A DNA stretch of 64,000 bases from Martelella endophytica (GTDB lineage Bacteria > Pseudomonadota > Alphaproteobacteria > Rhizobiales > Rhizobiaceae). A program made the position numbers and the translations under genes. The notes below the pieces were generated by a model. It was given only the letters and a program-made list of their open reading frames with translations. It did no database searches and was not told the DNA's origin. Positions 23,972 to 32,168 of the stretch are shown here, piece by piece. The stretch spans positions 4,557,818-4,621,817 of the forward strand of contig NZ_CP010803.1 of NCBI RefSeq assembly GCF_000960975.1. Direction: 5' to 3'. How positions within the stretch are numbered: position 1 is the first letter of the stretch; each line of letters begins with the position of its first letter.

Positions 23972-26497
23972 TCAGCCGAGGAGGCTTGCCACCGTGTCCT
24001 TGTCATACGGCTTGCTGAGGATGCGGATATCCTGAAGCTCGTCGGGAAGCCGTGTCCCCTCGCCGTAGCCGGAAGCGAAAGCGAAGGGGACGCCGAGCTC
24101 TTTCAGCCGCAGCGCGACCGGGAAGCTCGTCTCGCCGCCGAGATTGATGTCCAGCAGAGCGAAGGACAGCGGCTCGTCACGATTCTCGATATGATCGAGG
24201 GCACCCTCGACGCTGGAATGCACGACCACCTCCTCGGCACCGAGGCTTTCGAAGATGACCTCTGCGTCCATGGCGATGATCAGATTGTCCTCGACGATGA
24301 GAATGTTCTGCGGCGGCGTCACTTCCTGCCGCTCCACCACCGACTTCCGCGCCGCCGGCACGGCCATGGTCTCGCCCGGCACCACATGCTCGGGCGGCAG
24401 CACGAATGTGCCCGCCAGCCCCTCCAGACGGTAGTCGACATCCGCCTTGCCGGTCAGTTCGAAGGGGATGGTGCGCTCGATGATGGTGGTGCCGAAGCCA
24501 CGGCGCTCGGGCGCCTGCACGGGAGGGCCGCCAAGCTCGCGCCAGGAGATCTTGAGGCTGCCATTGCGCTCGATCTTCCAGCTCACATTCACCGTTCCGC
24601 GCGGCACGGAAAGGGCGCCATACTTGGCCGAATTGGTGATCAGCTCGTGGATGACCAGTGCGAGCGAGGAATAGGCGCGCGAGGTCAGCAGGACATTCGG
24701 CCCTTCGAGGAGCAGCCGGTCCTTCTTGTCGAGGAGGTAGCTTTCCGCTTCGGTCTCCAGCAGTTCGGTCAGCGCCGCAGGCCCCCAGTTGTGCCGGGTG
24801 ATCTGGTCGTGGGCGCGCGCCAGCGCCTGGACACGGCTGTCGAGCTTGCTGAAAAAGTCCTCCGCCGTCTGCGCATGCGAGCGAGTCTGGACGATGAGGC
24901 CACGGACAAGGCCGAGAATGTTGCGAACGCGGTGGTTGAGCTCGGCAATCAGCAGTTCCTGCTTCTCGTTGGCGAGCTTGCGCTCCCGGCCGGCCTCGTC
25001 GGTCAGGCGAAGCACGACCTCGAGCAGCATGATCCTGAGCTGGGCTGCGGCGCGCCGGTCGGCCGGCGTCCACTTGGCGCTCTGGCCGCGCACCGTCGTC
25101 TGCCATAGCTCGAAACTCTTGCGGGGCGTCAGCCGCGCGCCATTGGGGCCGAAGCTCATCGCCTTTTCCGGGTTGCCCGCCCAGTTCACCTGCCGGACCA
25201 GCTCCTGCCGGAAGAACAGAAGATAATCTCGGGGCGAGCGCGAGATCGGCACCGCCACGACCCCGGCGGCCCGCTCGACGAAATCCGCTGCCTTCGGCAT
25301 GAAGGCCGCAAGATGATGGGTGGCGTAAACCTCGTTGCCCGGCAGCGCGTTCAGCGCATCGCAAAGCGCCAGGGTCTCCTCGCGCTCCGGTGTCAAGCCG
25401 CCCCGCACCACCCGTTCGTCCTGAACGATCGCATAGCCATCGGCATGGAGAACCTCGGCAAAGGCCTCGGCCGAAGATTTCAGCAGCTCCGGGGCCGAGG
25501 TGCCCTGCGACAGGGTGCGCGAGATGTTCGCCGTCAGCGTCGCGACCGCCTCGTCATTGGCGCGTTCCTCGGCCGTCAGCCGGGTCTGCAGGATCAGCGA
25601 CAACATCTGGCCGAACAGAAGTGCTGCATTTCTGAGCCGCATCGACGGCACATGCGGGGCACCATGATGGCATGCGATCAGGCCCCACAATGCGCCGTTG
25701 ACGATGACCGAAATCGACATAGACGCGGCGACATCCATATTGCGCAGATATTCGAGGTGAATGGGCGATACGGCGCGCAAACGGCTGCCCGAAAGATCGA
25801 GCGGCCCGTCATCCCTCAGCGCCCGCACCGGAATACCCTCATGCGTCGAGGATGCGATGAGACGGATCGGATTTTCGACATAGAGGGCGCGCGCCTGCCG
25901 CGGAATATCGCTTGCCGGGTAGCGCAGGTTCAAAAACGCTTCGAGTTCGCTCTGCTTGGCTTCGGCCACCACCTCGCCGCTGCCGTCGCTGTCGAAGCGA
26001 TAGAGCATCACCCGGTCGAAACCGGTGATAAGCTTGACGAAGCGGGCGGTCTGGGAAAACACATCCTCCAGGTTCGGCAATTCCGCCATCCGGTCGATGG
26101 CATTGCGGACATTGGCGATGTCGGTCGCGGCCCCTTCGAGCGGCGAAGCGACCTCGAACTCCAGGATGGTGTGAGCGTCGAGCGCATGCACCGAGGCATC
26201 GAAATGGCGGTCCGAGCCTTCGATCAGCACGTCGTAGACCACCTCCACACCGCGATGCGGAGACAGGAACTGAAGCCGGTTTCGGATCGAATGCAGCGTG
26301 TCATCCGGCAGCAGCTCGCCCACCGGGCGGCCCAGCAGGTCATCCGGCGCCCGGCCGATGAAGTCCTTGGCGTTTTCGGAGACGTGGGTGATCACCCAAT
26401 CGCGGTCGACACCGATCAGAAAGCCGAAATCCTGGACACGGCCGAGCAGATGGATAGGCTCGCGGTCGCAATTGGTGAGATCCACCCGTTCGTGCAT
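23972..26497 (-). CDS. Bacteriophytochrome HWE-type hybrid histidine kinase
   Basis: A red/far-red photoreceptor kinase of 841 residues. The biliverdin-attaching Cys is residue 10 in LTNCDREPIHLLGRVQDFGF. PAS (about 15-120), GAF (about 130-310; PASDIPRQARALY and IHLEYLRNMDVAASMSISVI) and PHY domains (tongue motif PRKSFELW) follow. The kinase is HWE class: H-box ELNHRVRNILGLVRGLI, ALVIHELITNSAKYGALS, and ISWRELGGP. The C-terminal receiver domain has the Asp in FALLDINLGG. I chose the ATG at 26497 because the conserved photosensory N-terminus begins there. The heme oxygenase gene lies 13 bp upstream, so the chromophore is made from the same operon. No separate response-regulator gene is adjacent. 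Confidence 0.92.
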   Translation of the reverse strand: MHERVDLTNCDREPIHLLGRVQDFGFLIGVDRDWVITHVSENAKDFIGRAPDDLLGRPVGELLPDDTLHSIRNRLQFLSPHRGVEVVYDVLIEGSDRHFDASVHALDAHTILEFEVASPLEGAATDIANVRNAIDRMAELPNLEDVFSQTARFVKLITGFDRVMLYRFDSDGSGEVVAEAKQSELEAFLNLRYPASDIPRQARALYVENPIRLIASSTHEGIPVRALRDDGPLDLSGSRLRAVSPIHLEYLRNMDVAASMSISVIVNGALWGLIACHHGAPHVPSMRLRNAALLFGQMLSLILQTRLTAEERANDEAVATLTANISRTLSQGTSAPELLKSSAEAFAEVLHADGYAIVQDERVVRGGLTPEREETLALCDALNALPGNEVYATHHLAAFMPKAADFVERAAGVVAVPISRSPRDYLLFFRQELVRQVNWAGNPEKAMSFGPNGARLTPRKSFELWQTTVRGQSAKWTPADRRAAAQLRIMLLEVVLRLTDEAGRERKLANEKQELLIAELNHRVRNILGLVRGLIVQTRSHAQTAEDFFSKLDSRVQALARAHDQITRHNWGPAALTELLETEAESYLLDKKDRLLLEGPNVLLTSRAYSSLALVIHELITNSAKYGALSVPRGTVNVSWKIERNGSLKISWRELGGPPVQAPERRGFGTTIIERTIPFELTGKADVDYRLEGLAGTFVLPPEHVVPGETMAVPAARKSVVERQEVTPPQNILIVEDNLIIAMDAEVIFESLGAEEVVVHSSVEGALDHIENRDEPLSFALLDINLGGETSFPVALRLKELGVPFAFASGYGEGTRLPDELQDIRILSKPYDKDTVASLLG

Positions 26498-26510
26498 GTC
26501 GGTTCCCTTG

Positions 26511-27065
26511 TTACCGATGTTGAAGCGCATCGAGATAGGCGTTGAACAACATCTGCGCCGAACCGACTGCCAAATTGACGGCCCGTGGCGAAGCATCCTG
26601 CACCGCAAGCCATTGGAGATAGGACTGCCAGAAACGGGCCTTTTCCCCATGGCTCAGAAAAGCCATCGGAAGGTTGAGACCCGTCTGAGCAAGGCGCTTG
26701 CGCAAGAACGCGGCGCCAAGCCTGGAACCCTCCAGCACATAACAGATACCGGCCACCGAAAGTTCCCTGTCGGCAAACGAAGCCCCGGCGATCGCGGTCG
26801 GCCGCTCGGCTCCCAGGCCGGCGAGGTCGGACCGCAGCGCATCGGTCCTGAGCCGCGCCTGGTGATCAGGAAGCGTGGCAAAGGTCGGCTGGGCCACCAG
26901 CCAGTCCTCGATCGCGGGAATGACGTGAGCGTGCATCGACAGAAACCGGCCATAGCCCTCTTTTGTCGTCAGCTCACCAACTGTCGCATCCAGACGTTCA
27001 TGAAGGTCGCGGGTGTTTTGTCTGAGCTCGGTGAGTAGTTCCATATACCATACACGGGAAATCAT
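26511..27065 (-). CDS. Biliverdin-producing heme oxygenase (BphO type)
   Basis: A 184-residue heme oxygenase of the bacterial HemO/BphO group, which opens heme to biliverdin, the phytochrome chromophore. The proximal heme-ligand His is in RQNTRDLHERLDATVG. The distal helix region is GICYVLEGSRLGAAFLRKRL, with the usual Gly-rich kink changed to EGSRLG. The ATG at 27065 is preceded by AGGAG at ten bases; a downstream ATG at 27044 has no site. It is immediately followed by the phytochrome gene, a classic bphO-bphP pair. Free heme degradation for iron is a secondary possibility. Confidence 0.9.
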   Translation of the reverse strand: MISRVWYMELLTELRQNTRDLHERLDATVGELTTKEGYGRFLSMHAHVIPAIEDWLVAQPTFATLPDHQARLRTDALRSDLAGLGAERPTAIAGASFADRELSVAGICYVLEGSRLGAAFLRKRLAQTGLNLPMAFLSHGEKARFWQSYLQWLAVQDASPRAVNLAVGSAQMLFNAYLDALQHR

Positions 27066-27295
27066 TCAGGAAACGCTCCTTAGCCGAATATTTCCTGCCG
27101 TGCCATAGGCTGGCTGAGGGAGGAGCATGATTTTGCAGGGCCCTGGCAGAAGCGGCAATGCAGGCCGTCGACCCTGCGGCATGGACGGCCAAACGCCGAG
27201 CGGCTAAAGAGAAACGAGGCTGGAAGGCACGCCAGTGCTGGACGGCAGGGATGCGCCCCGGGGGCTGTTTGTTGAAAATCACGACGATACAAGGC

Positions 27296-28351
27296 ATGGA
27301 CGCTGAAGGTTTCGGCTGGCTTGCGGGCAACCGCCAGGGCCTTTCGGGCATCAGCACCGCCGATATCGCCGATCACAACTCCCGCGTCCTCATCGCCACG
27401 CTTCGTGAAAACGGCGCGATGTCGCGGCGGGCGCTTGCGGCAGCACTCGGCCTTTCGGAGACCGCCATCGCCGGCATAGTTCGTCGCCTGATGGGCGCGG
27501 GCTATCTCGAGCAGCGCAAGCGCTCAGATGGCGGCCGCGGCACGGTGTTCTTCGTGGTCGAAGGCGCCGCAACCGGGATAGGCATCCACCTCACCTCGAC
27601 GGGCGCCGGACTCGCCCATACCGACATCGGCGGGCATCTGCTTGCCGAAGGCACAGCCGCAACCGCGAGCGACGCAGAGGCCTGGGTCACGGCGGCGCGC
27701 GGCGGCGGCGGCAAGCTCGCGGGGCTCGCGATCGCCTGCGACGAGGCGATGCTCGACGAGGCACGGGCGCTTGCTCGGCGTTTCGTCGATATCCGCGTCG
27801 ACTGGGTGCGCGATACGGAAGCGGCGCTGCGCTGTGAACAGCTCTGTTACCACACCCGCACCGAACGCGGGCTCGCCGTGATCCTGCTTGACGAGACCGT
27901 GCGGGCTGGAACGATGTTTTCCGGCCGTTTCTTCCAGGGAGCGCATGGACGCGCTGGCGCGATCGGCGCCATGCGGCCAGCATCGCATGTGTCGACGCTG
28001 AGCGAGGTGGCAAGCGCGACCTCCTATGCCCTCCACATGAAGGATGGAAAGGACGAAGCAGCCTGGATCGCCCACGCCGCTAGCCGCCTGCTCGATGCCA
28101 TCATGGCCATTTCGGGCTTCGTCTCGCCGGATGCTGTGCGCATCGGCGGCAGGCTGCCCGACACAGTGCTCGACCGGCTGATTGCCGAAATCGTCGCCGA
28201 CAAGGCGCTGAAGGCCGGTCATTTCATCGCCGCCGACTGGATCCCGGATGTCACCCGGCTCGAAGGCGGCATGCGCGCCATCGCACGCGGCGCAGCCATG
28301 GTTCCGCTGCGCTATGCGCTGCTGCCGCTGGAAACCGCGCCGTTCGACTGA
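27296..28351 (+). CDS. ROK-family transcriptional regulator (degenerate kinase domain)
   Basis: A protein of about 351 residues with an N-terminal winged helix (NSRVLIATLRENGAMSRRAL, LGLSETAIAGIVRRLMGAGY, with the wing LEQRKRSDGGRG) followed by a ROK-type actin-like domain. The CxCGxxGC zinc motif and a clear ATP-binding DxGxT of sugar kinases are not seen, so I read it as a transcriptional regulator rather than an active kinase. The ATG at 27296 (MDAEGFGW) is chosen; a TTG about 24 bases upstream is possible. It is divergent from bphO with 230 bp between. Its target sugar and operon are unknown. Confidence 0.75.
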   Translation: MDAEGFGWLAGNRQGLSGISTADIADHNSRVLIATLRENGAMSRRALAAALGLSETAIAGIVRRLMGAGYLEQRKRSDGGRGTVFFVVEGAATGIGIHLTSTGAGLAHTDIGGHLLAEGTAATASDAEAWVTAARGGGGKLAGLAIACDEAMLDEARALARRFVDIRVDWVRDTEAALRCEQLCYHTRTERGLAVILLDETVRAGTMFSGRFFQGAHGRAGAIGAMRPASHVSTLSEVASATSYALHMKDGKDEAAWIAHAASRLLDAIMAISGFVSPDAVRIGGRLPDTVLDRLIAEIVADKALKAGHFIAADWIPDVTRLEGGMRAIARGAAMVPLRYALLPLETAPFD

Positions 28352-28379
28352 ACGGCATGCCGCAACCGGCACTGAAAAC

Positions 28380-28634
28380 TCAGGTCTTCATCTCCAGCGC
28401 TGCGATGGAATCGGCAAAATCGTCCATCTTCTTCATCAGCAGCGCCTGGGCATCGCGCAATCCGCTATTATAGAAGACCGGCGCGAACTCCATCGCAATG
28501 AACTCGACAAACAGGTCGGCCTGCAGGCTGCCCATCTCGCAATCGAGCTCGGTTTCGCAATAATCGCGCAGCCGGGCGGCGAGAGCATCCTTCTCCCTTG
28601 GGGTCAGTTTCATCATCCTCACCATTGATCGCAT
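28380..28634 (-). CDS. DUF2164 family small protein
   Basis: A conserved small soluble protein of about 84 residues, with MKLTPREKDALAARLRDYCE, then ETELDCEMGSLQADLFVEFI and the ending NSGLRDAQALLMKKMDDFAD that mark DUF2164. The start is uncertain because four in-frame start codons crowd the region: GAGAAG eight bases before the ATG at 28634 favours that one, while homologues may start at MMKLTPRE (28616 or 28613). It is convergent with the ROK gene and divergent from azlC. Its function is not established for the family. Confidence 0.75.
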   Translation of the reverse strand: MRSMVRMMKLTPREKDALAARLRDYCETELDCEMGSLQADLFVEFIAMEFAPVFYNSGLRDAQALLMKKMDDFADSIAALEMKT

Positions 28635-28743
28635 TATCAATTCTTCTCATTTGTGCACGGATCGCAAAGCCGGTAAAGCTTCTGACTCGTGCGGCCCGAA
28701 TGCCCTCTTCCCGCCCCTGCCCTCCCGACAGGAGAACCAAGAA

Positions 28744-29442
28744 TTGACCTCCGACACGGACTTCCTGAGCGGCCTGCGCTCCGGGCTGGTGCCGGCGCTT
28801 TCCGCCGCTCCATTCGGCATGCTGTTCGGCGCGGTAGCCGTGGCGCAGGGGCTCAGCATCACCGAAACCTCGCTGATGAGCCTCACCATCTTTGCCGGCG
28901 CGAGCCAGCTCGTCGGTGTCGAACTCTTCGGCCACCGGGTCGCCGCCTGGCTGATCATCGCCTCGATCGTCGCTGTCAATTTTCGCCATGTGCTCTATTC
29001 CGCGGCGATCATGCCCGCGATCCGGCATTTCTCGATGCCGAAGAAGCTCACCGCCTTCTTCCTCCTGACCGATCCGCAATTCGCCGAGACGCTGAAGCGT
29101 TTCGAGGCCACCGGCCACGTCAGCTTCTCGTGGTATCTCGGCGTCGGCGCGGCATTGTACGGGCTCTGGAATATCATGACGCTTGTCGGCGCCACCATCG
29201 GCGGGTTCATCTCCGACCCGGAAGCGCTCGGCCTCGACATCCTGCTGCCGATCTATTTCCTCAACCTGGTGGTCGGCTTTCGGCACAGGACGAATTATGC
29301 GCCGGTTGTCGCCGTCAGCGCGCTCGGCTCGATCCTCGCCTATGCAACGATCGGCTCCCCCTGGCATGTCAGCGTCGGAGCCGTTGCGGGGATTGCGCTT
29401 GCCGCCATCCTGCCGCCGAAAAAGCGCGAGGCAGCGTCATGA
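28744..29442 (+). CDS. azlC: Branched-chain amino acid exporter subunit AzlC
   Basis: The large subunit of the AzlCD/YgaZH two-component exporter, an inner-membrane protein of 232 residues with about seven membrane helices. Signature segments are GLRSGLVPALSAAPFGMLFG at the start, FAGASQLVGVELFG, and VAVNFRHVLYSAA. The start codon is TTG at 28744: AGGAG lies nine bases upstream, whereas the open frame reaching 28651 begins with a non-conserved stretch. The last codons overlap the start of azlD by four bases, so both subunits are co-translated. Confidence 0.88.
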   Translation: MTSDTDFLSGLRSGLVPALSAAPFGMLFGAVAVAQGLSITETSLMSLTIFAGASQLVGVELFGHRVAAWLIIASIVAVNFRHVLYSAAIMPAIRHFSMPKKLTAFFLLTDPQFAETLKRFEATGHVSFSWYLGVGAALYGLWNIMTLVGATIGGFISDPEALGLDILLPIYFLNLVVGFRHRTNYAPVVAVSALGSILAYATIGSPWHVSVGAVAGIALAAILPPKKREAAS

Positions 29443-29756
29443 GCGACTTCACCAACGAGCACATGATGCTGGTGATTCTGGGCGCCGCGATCGCGACCTA
29501 TCTGACCCGCATCGGCGGCTATCTGCTGCTCTCGGTGGTCTCCGACATACCGCCGCGTGCGGAAGCCGCGCTGAACGCCATTCCCGCCGCCGTTCTGACG
29601 ACGCTGGTGGCACCCGCCTTCTACGCGACCGGCTGGGAGGGCAAGCTCGCGATCGCCGCCGCCCTCCTCGTCGGGCTTCGCTACAAATCACCCCTGCCAA
29701 TGATCGCCGTCGGCTGGGTCATCGTCATGGTCTGCCGCCGCTTCATTATCGGCTGA
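29439..29756 (+). CDS. azlD: Branched-chain amino acid exporter subunit AzlD
   Basis: The small AzlD subunit, 105 residues with about four membrane helices (LVILGAAIATYLTRIGGYLL; AIPAAVLTTLVAPAFYATGW; LPMIAVGWVIVMVCRRFII). It begins at the ATG overlapping the azlC stop. Its 3' end overlaps the convergent aminopeptidase gene by 11 bp. The pair likely exports valine, leucine, isoleucine or methionine, as characterised relatives do. Confidence 0.88.
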   Translation: MSDFTNEHMMLVILGAAIATYLTRIGGYLLLSVVSDIPPRAEAALNAIPAAVLTTLVAPAFYATGWEGKLAIAAALLVGLRYKSPLPMIAVGWVIVMVCRRFIIG

Positions 29757-31581
29757 CGGGTTCCGTCGCCTGCTCCAGCCATTTTCGCTCGGCGTCGTCG
29801 GCAACGAGCGGCATCAGCTTCTCGCGGGTCCTGGCGTGATAGTCGTCAAGCCAGGCGATCTCGGCGGCGGTCAGAAGCTGCGGCAGGATCAGGCGGCGGT
29901 CGATCGGGCACCATGTCAACGTCTCGAAGCCCAGCATCGGAATTTCACCGCCATCAACCATTGTGGCCTCGGTAACCAGCAGCAGGTTCTCGATACGGAT
30001 ACCGAAGGCGCCGGGGCGGTAATAGCCGGGTTCGTTGGAAAGGATCATGCCGGGCTTCAGCGCCACGGTGCCGAGCCGCGAAATCCGCTGCGGGCCCTCA
30101 TGCACGGAAAGATAGCTGCCGACCCCATGGCCGGTGCCGTGGGCATAATCGACGCCGGCTTGCCAGAGCGCCATGCGGGCCAGCGGATCAAGATCCTGCC
30201 CGCGCGTTCCGACCGGAAACCGCGCAGTGGAGATCGCGATCATGCCCTTCAGCACCAGCGTGAAGAATTTCTTCTGTTCCTCTCCAACCTCGCCGATAGC
30301 GAGCGTGCGAGTGATGTCGGTGGTGCCGTTCTGATACTGCGCGCCGGAATCGACCAGATACATCTCGCCGGACTGAAGCATGCGATTGGTTTCGGTGGTG
30401 ACGCGATAATGGATGATGGCGGCATTCGGACCGGCGCCGGAAATCGTGTCGAAGGAAATGTCCTTCAGCGGGTTCTGGCTGTTGACGCCGGTGGCCGCGC
30501 GCGCGGCTTCCAGCGCCTTTGCGGCATCGATCTCGCTCACAGTGCCGGGCGTTTGCCGGTCGAGCCAGGAGAGATAGGAGACCATCGCTGCGCCATCCTG
30601 GAGATGGACCGCGCGTGCCCCCGCCTTCTCGCCCTCGTTCTTGATAGCGCGAAGGTCCACGACCGGGTCGGCGGCATGAACCCACTGGCCACCCGCGGCC
30701 TCGAGAATGCCGATCACGGCATAGGGCACGCTGGCGCGATCGAGCATCAGCGTCTTGCCGGCGGCGGCGAGAGCGGTGAGCGCACCTTCGAGCGCATCCG
30801 GGGCCTCGACATCGGCGAGCCCGTCAAGATAGGCGGCGGCCTCGCCGGTGACCTTCTCCGGCGCGACGAACAGTGCCGCACTGCCATCCGCGCGCACGAT
30901 CGCGCGTGCGAGCGGTGCCGGCGTGTGGACGACATCATTGCCGCGGATGTTGAAGAGCCATGCGACGGAGGTGGAATCGGAGATCAGCACCGCGCCGGCC
31001 TTCTTCGCCGCAAGCGATCCGGCGATCTCCGCGATCTTGTCGGCGGCCGGCCGGCCGGCAAACTCGGTCTTCTGCACGCTAATCGGTTCCGCCGGCTCGG
31101 CGGGCCGGTCGTGCCAGATCGGATCGACCGGGTTTGCGGCCAGAAGAACCAGCTCGCCGCCGATCTCCTGCAGTGCCTTTTCCAGACGCTCGACCTCGCT
31201 TGGCGTGTGCAGCCAGGGATCAATCCCAAGGCGCAGAGCCTTCGGCCGGTGCTCGGTCAGCCATTCAGGCGGCGGCGCACCGACAAGATCGCCACCGGTG
31301 ATCAGCGCCGGATCGGCCTGTGCCTTGAGCTGGGTGGTGTAGCGTCCGTCGACGAAGACGATCGCCTCCTTCTCCATGATCAGCGCGATCCCGGCAGAGC
31401 CGGTAAAGCCCGTCAGCCAGGCGAGCCGCTCGGCCGAGCGGGGCACGTATTCGCCCTGATACTCGTCGGTGCGCGGCACCAGCACGGCATTGATGCCGAG
31501 AGCGGCGAAGGATGCACGCAGCGCCGCGATGCGCGGAGCCGCCTGTTCGGGGCGGGAGGTGACGTCGAAAGTCTGAAACAT
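29746..31581 (-). CDS. Xaa-Pro aminopeptidase (M24B)
   Basis: A 611-residue aminopeptidase P of the long M24B class, which removes an N-terminal residue before proline. Two creatinase-like N-terminal domains (VPRTDEYQGEYVPRSAERLA; LFNIRGNDVVHTPAPLARAI) precede the pita-bread catalytic domain. Metal ligands are the two Asp in YLVDSGAQYQNGTTDITRTL, His in AHGTGHGVGSYLSVHEGP, Glu in NEPGYY and Glu in RIENL. The ATG at 31581 (MFQTFDVTS) is preferred over an ATG three codons upstream. Rhizobial relatives have the same start. Cytoplasmic location is expected. Confidence 0.92.
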   Translation of the reverse strand: MFQTFDVTSRPEQAAPRIAALRASFAALGINAVLVPRTDEYQGEYVPRSAERLAWLTGFTGSAGIALIMEKEAIVFVDGRYTTQLKAQADPALITGGDLVGAPPPEWLTEHRPKALRLGIDPWLHTPSEVERLEKALQEIGGELVLLAANPVDPIWHDRPAEPAEPISVQKTEFAGRPAADKIAEIAGSLAAKKAGAVLISDSTSVAWLFNIRGNDVVHTPAPLARAIVRADGSAALFVAPEKVTGEAAAYLDGLADVEAPDALEGALTALAAAGKTLMLDRASVPYAVIGILEAAGGQWVHAADPVVDLRAIKNEGEKAGARAVHLQDGAAMVSYLSWLDRQTPGTVSEIDAAKALEAARAATGVNSQNPLKDISFDTISGAGPNAAIIHYRVTTETNRMLQSGEMYLVDSGAQYQNGTTDITRTLAIGEVGEEQKKFFTLVLKGMIAISTARFPVGTRGQDLDPLARMALWQAGVDYAHGTGHGVGSYLSVHEGPQRISRLGTVALKPGMILSNEPGYYRPGAFGIRIENLLLVTEATMVDGGEIPMLGFETLTWCPIDRRLILPQLLTAAEIAWLDDYHARTREKLMPLVADDAERKWLEQATEPVSR

Positions 31582-31870
31582 GAAGGTCATCCGTGATTTT
31601 TGCCGGCGACGATAGAGCGATTCATCCCTGGCCACAACATCGGGCATGCGCCGGCCTCCAGACGGTGTGCGCCTATGGTTCAGCCGCCCGTGCCTAAAAT
31701 GGATGCACAAACGACGACGGCTCTTAAAGCATGCACAGAGCGCATGGCTCCCATGAGAATGCCCGTCTGCCAAGGCTTTCCTGCATGGTCTATATAGGGT
31801 TCAGTTGATGACGAGGGATCGAAGAGAGGCGTTCGGAACGAATGCGCCGGTCCCCGAAAGGAGCAAAGAA

Positions 31871-32038
31871 ATGGGTATCTTCAAGAACGCTTACAAGAAC
31901 ATTTCCGAGGCCCGCCAGCGTCAGGCTCAGCGTTTCGTCAACGCCGAACTGCTGAAGCTCGATGACGCTTCGCTGAAGGCCATGGGCAAGTCCCGCGCTG
32001 AACTGCGCCGCAACAGCAACAACTCGATGCTGTTCTAG
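31871..32038 (+). CDS. DUF1127-like small protein
   Basis: A 55-residue basic protein starting at the ATG at 31871, with GGAG seven bases upstream. The second half, LLKLDDASLKAMGKSRAELR, resembles the DUF1127 helix-turn pattern (LxxLxDRxLxDIGLSRSEI). Small DUF1127 proteins of alphaproteobacteria are often abundant and bind RNA or tune phosphate and carbon use, but this member is untested. It stands alone with a terminator 10 bp after the stop. The similarity is partial, so the family call is moderate. Confidence 0.65.
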   Translation: MGIFKNAYKNISEARQRQAQRFVNAELLKLDDASLKAMGKSRAELRRNSNNSMLF

Positions 32039-32048
32039 TCATTCAGAT

Positions 32049-32068
32049 GGCGCCGCAAGGCGCCTTTT
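32049..32068 (+). terminator. Terminator of the DUF1127-like gene
   Basis: GGCGCC (32049-32054), GCAA tetraloop, GGCGCC (32059-32064), then four T. Confidence 0.75.
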
Positions 32069-32130
32069 CGACCCCGCACCCCGCTTGAGCGCTCCTCCCA
32101 GCTCGCGGGTGCGGCCGGTCCTCCCAGAAA

Positions 32131-32161
32131 AGGCGGTGCCTCCGGGCGCCGCCTTTTTTTT
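32131..32161. terminator. Second, bidirectional terminator before the acyl-CoA dehydrogenase gene
   Basis: A 10-bp stem (32131-32140 with 32145-32154, one G-U) has A on its left and eight T on its right. It probably serves the convergent dehydrogenase gene and backs up the first terminator. Confidence 0.7.
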
Positions 32162-32168
32162 CGTGCCG

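Noticed and set aside
24177..25364. 395-codon frame overlapping the phytochrome gene on the same strand
   Set aside because: It is a shadow frame of the kinase domain; low-complexity Ala/Arg composition.
28689..29756. 355-codon frame joining azlC shadow and azlD
   Set aside because: Its first part is an out-of-frame shadow of azlC; only the azlD part is real.
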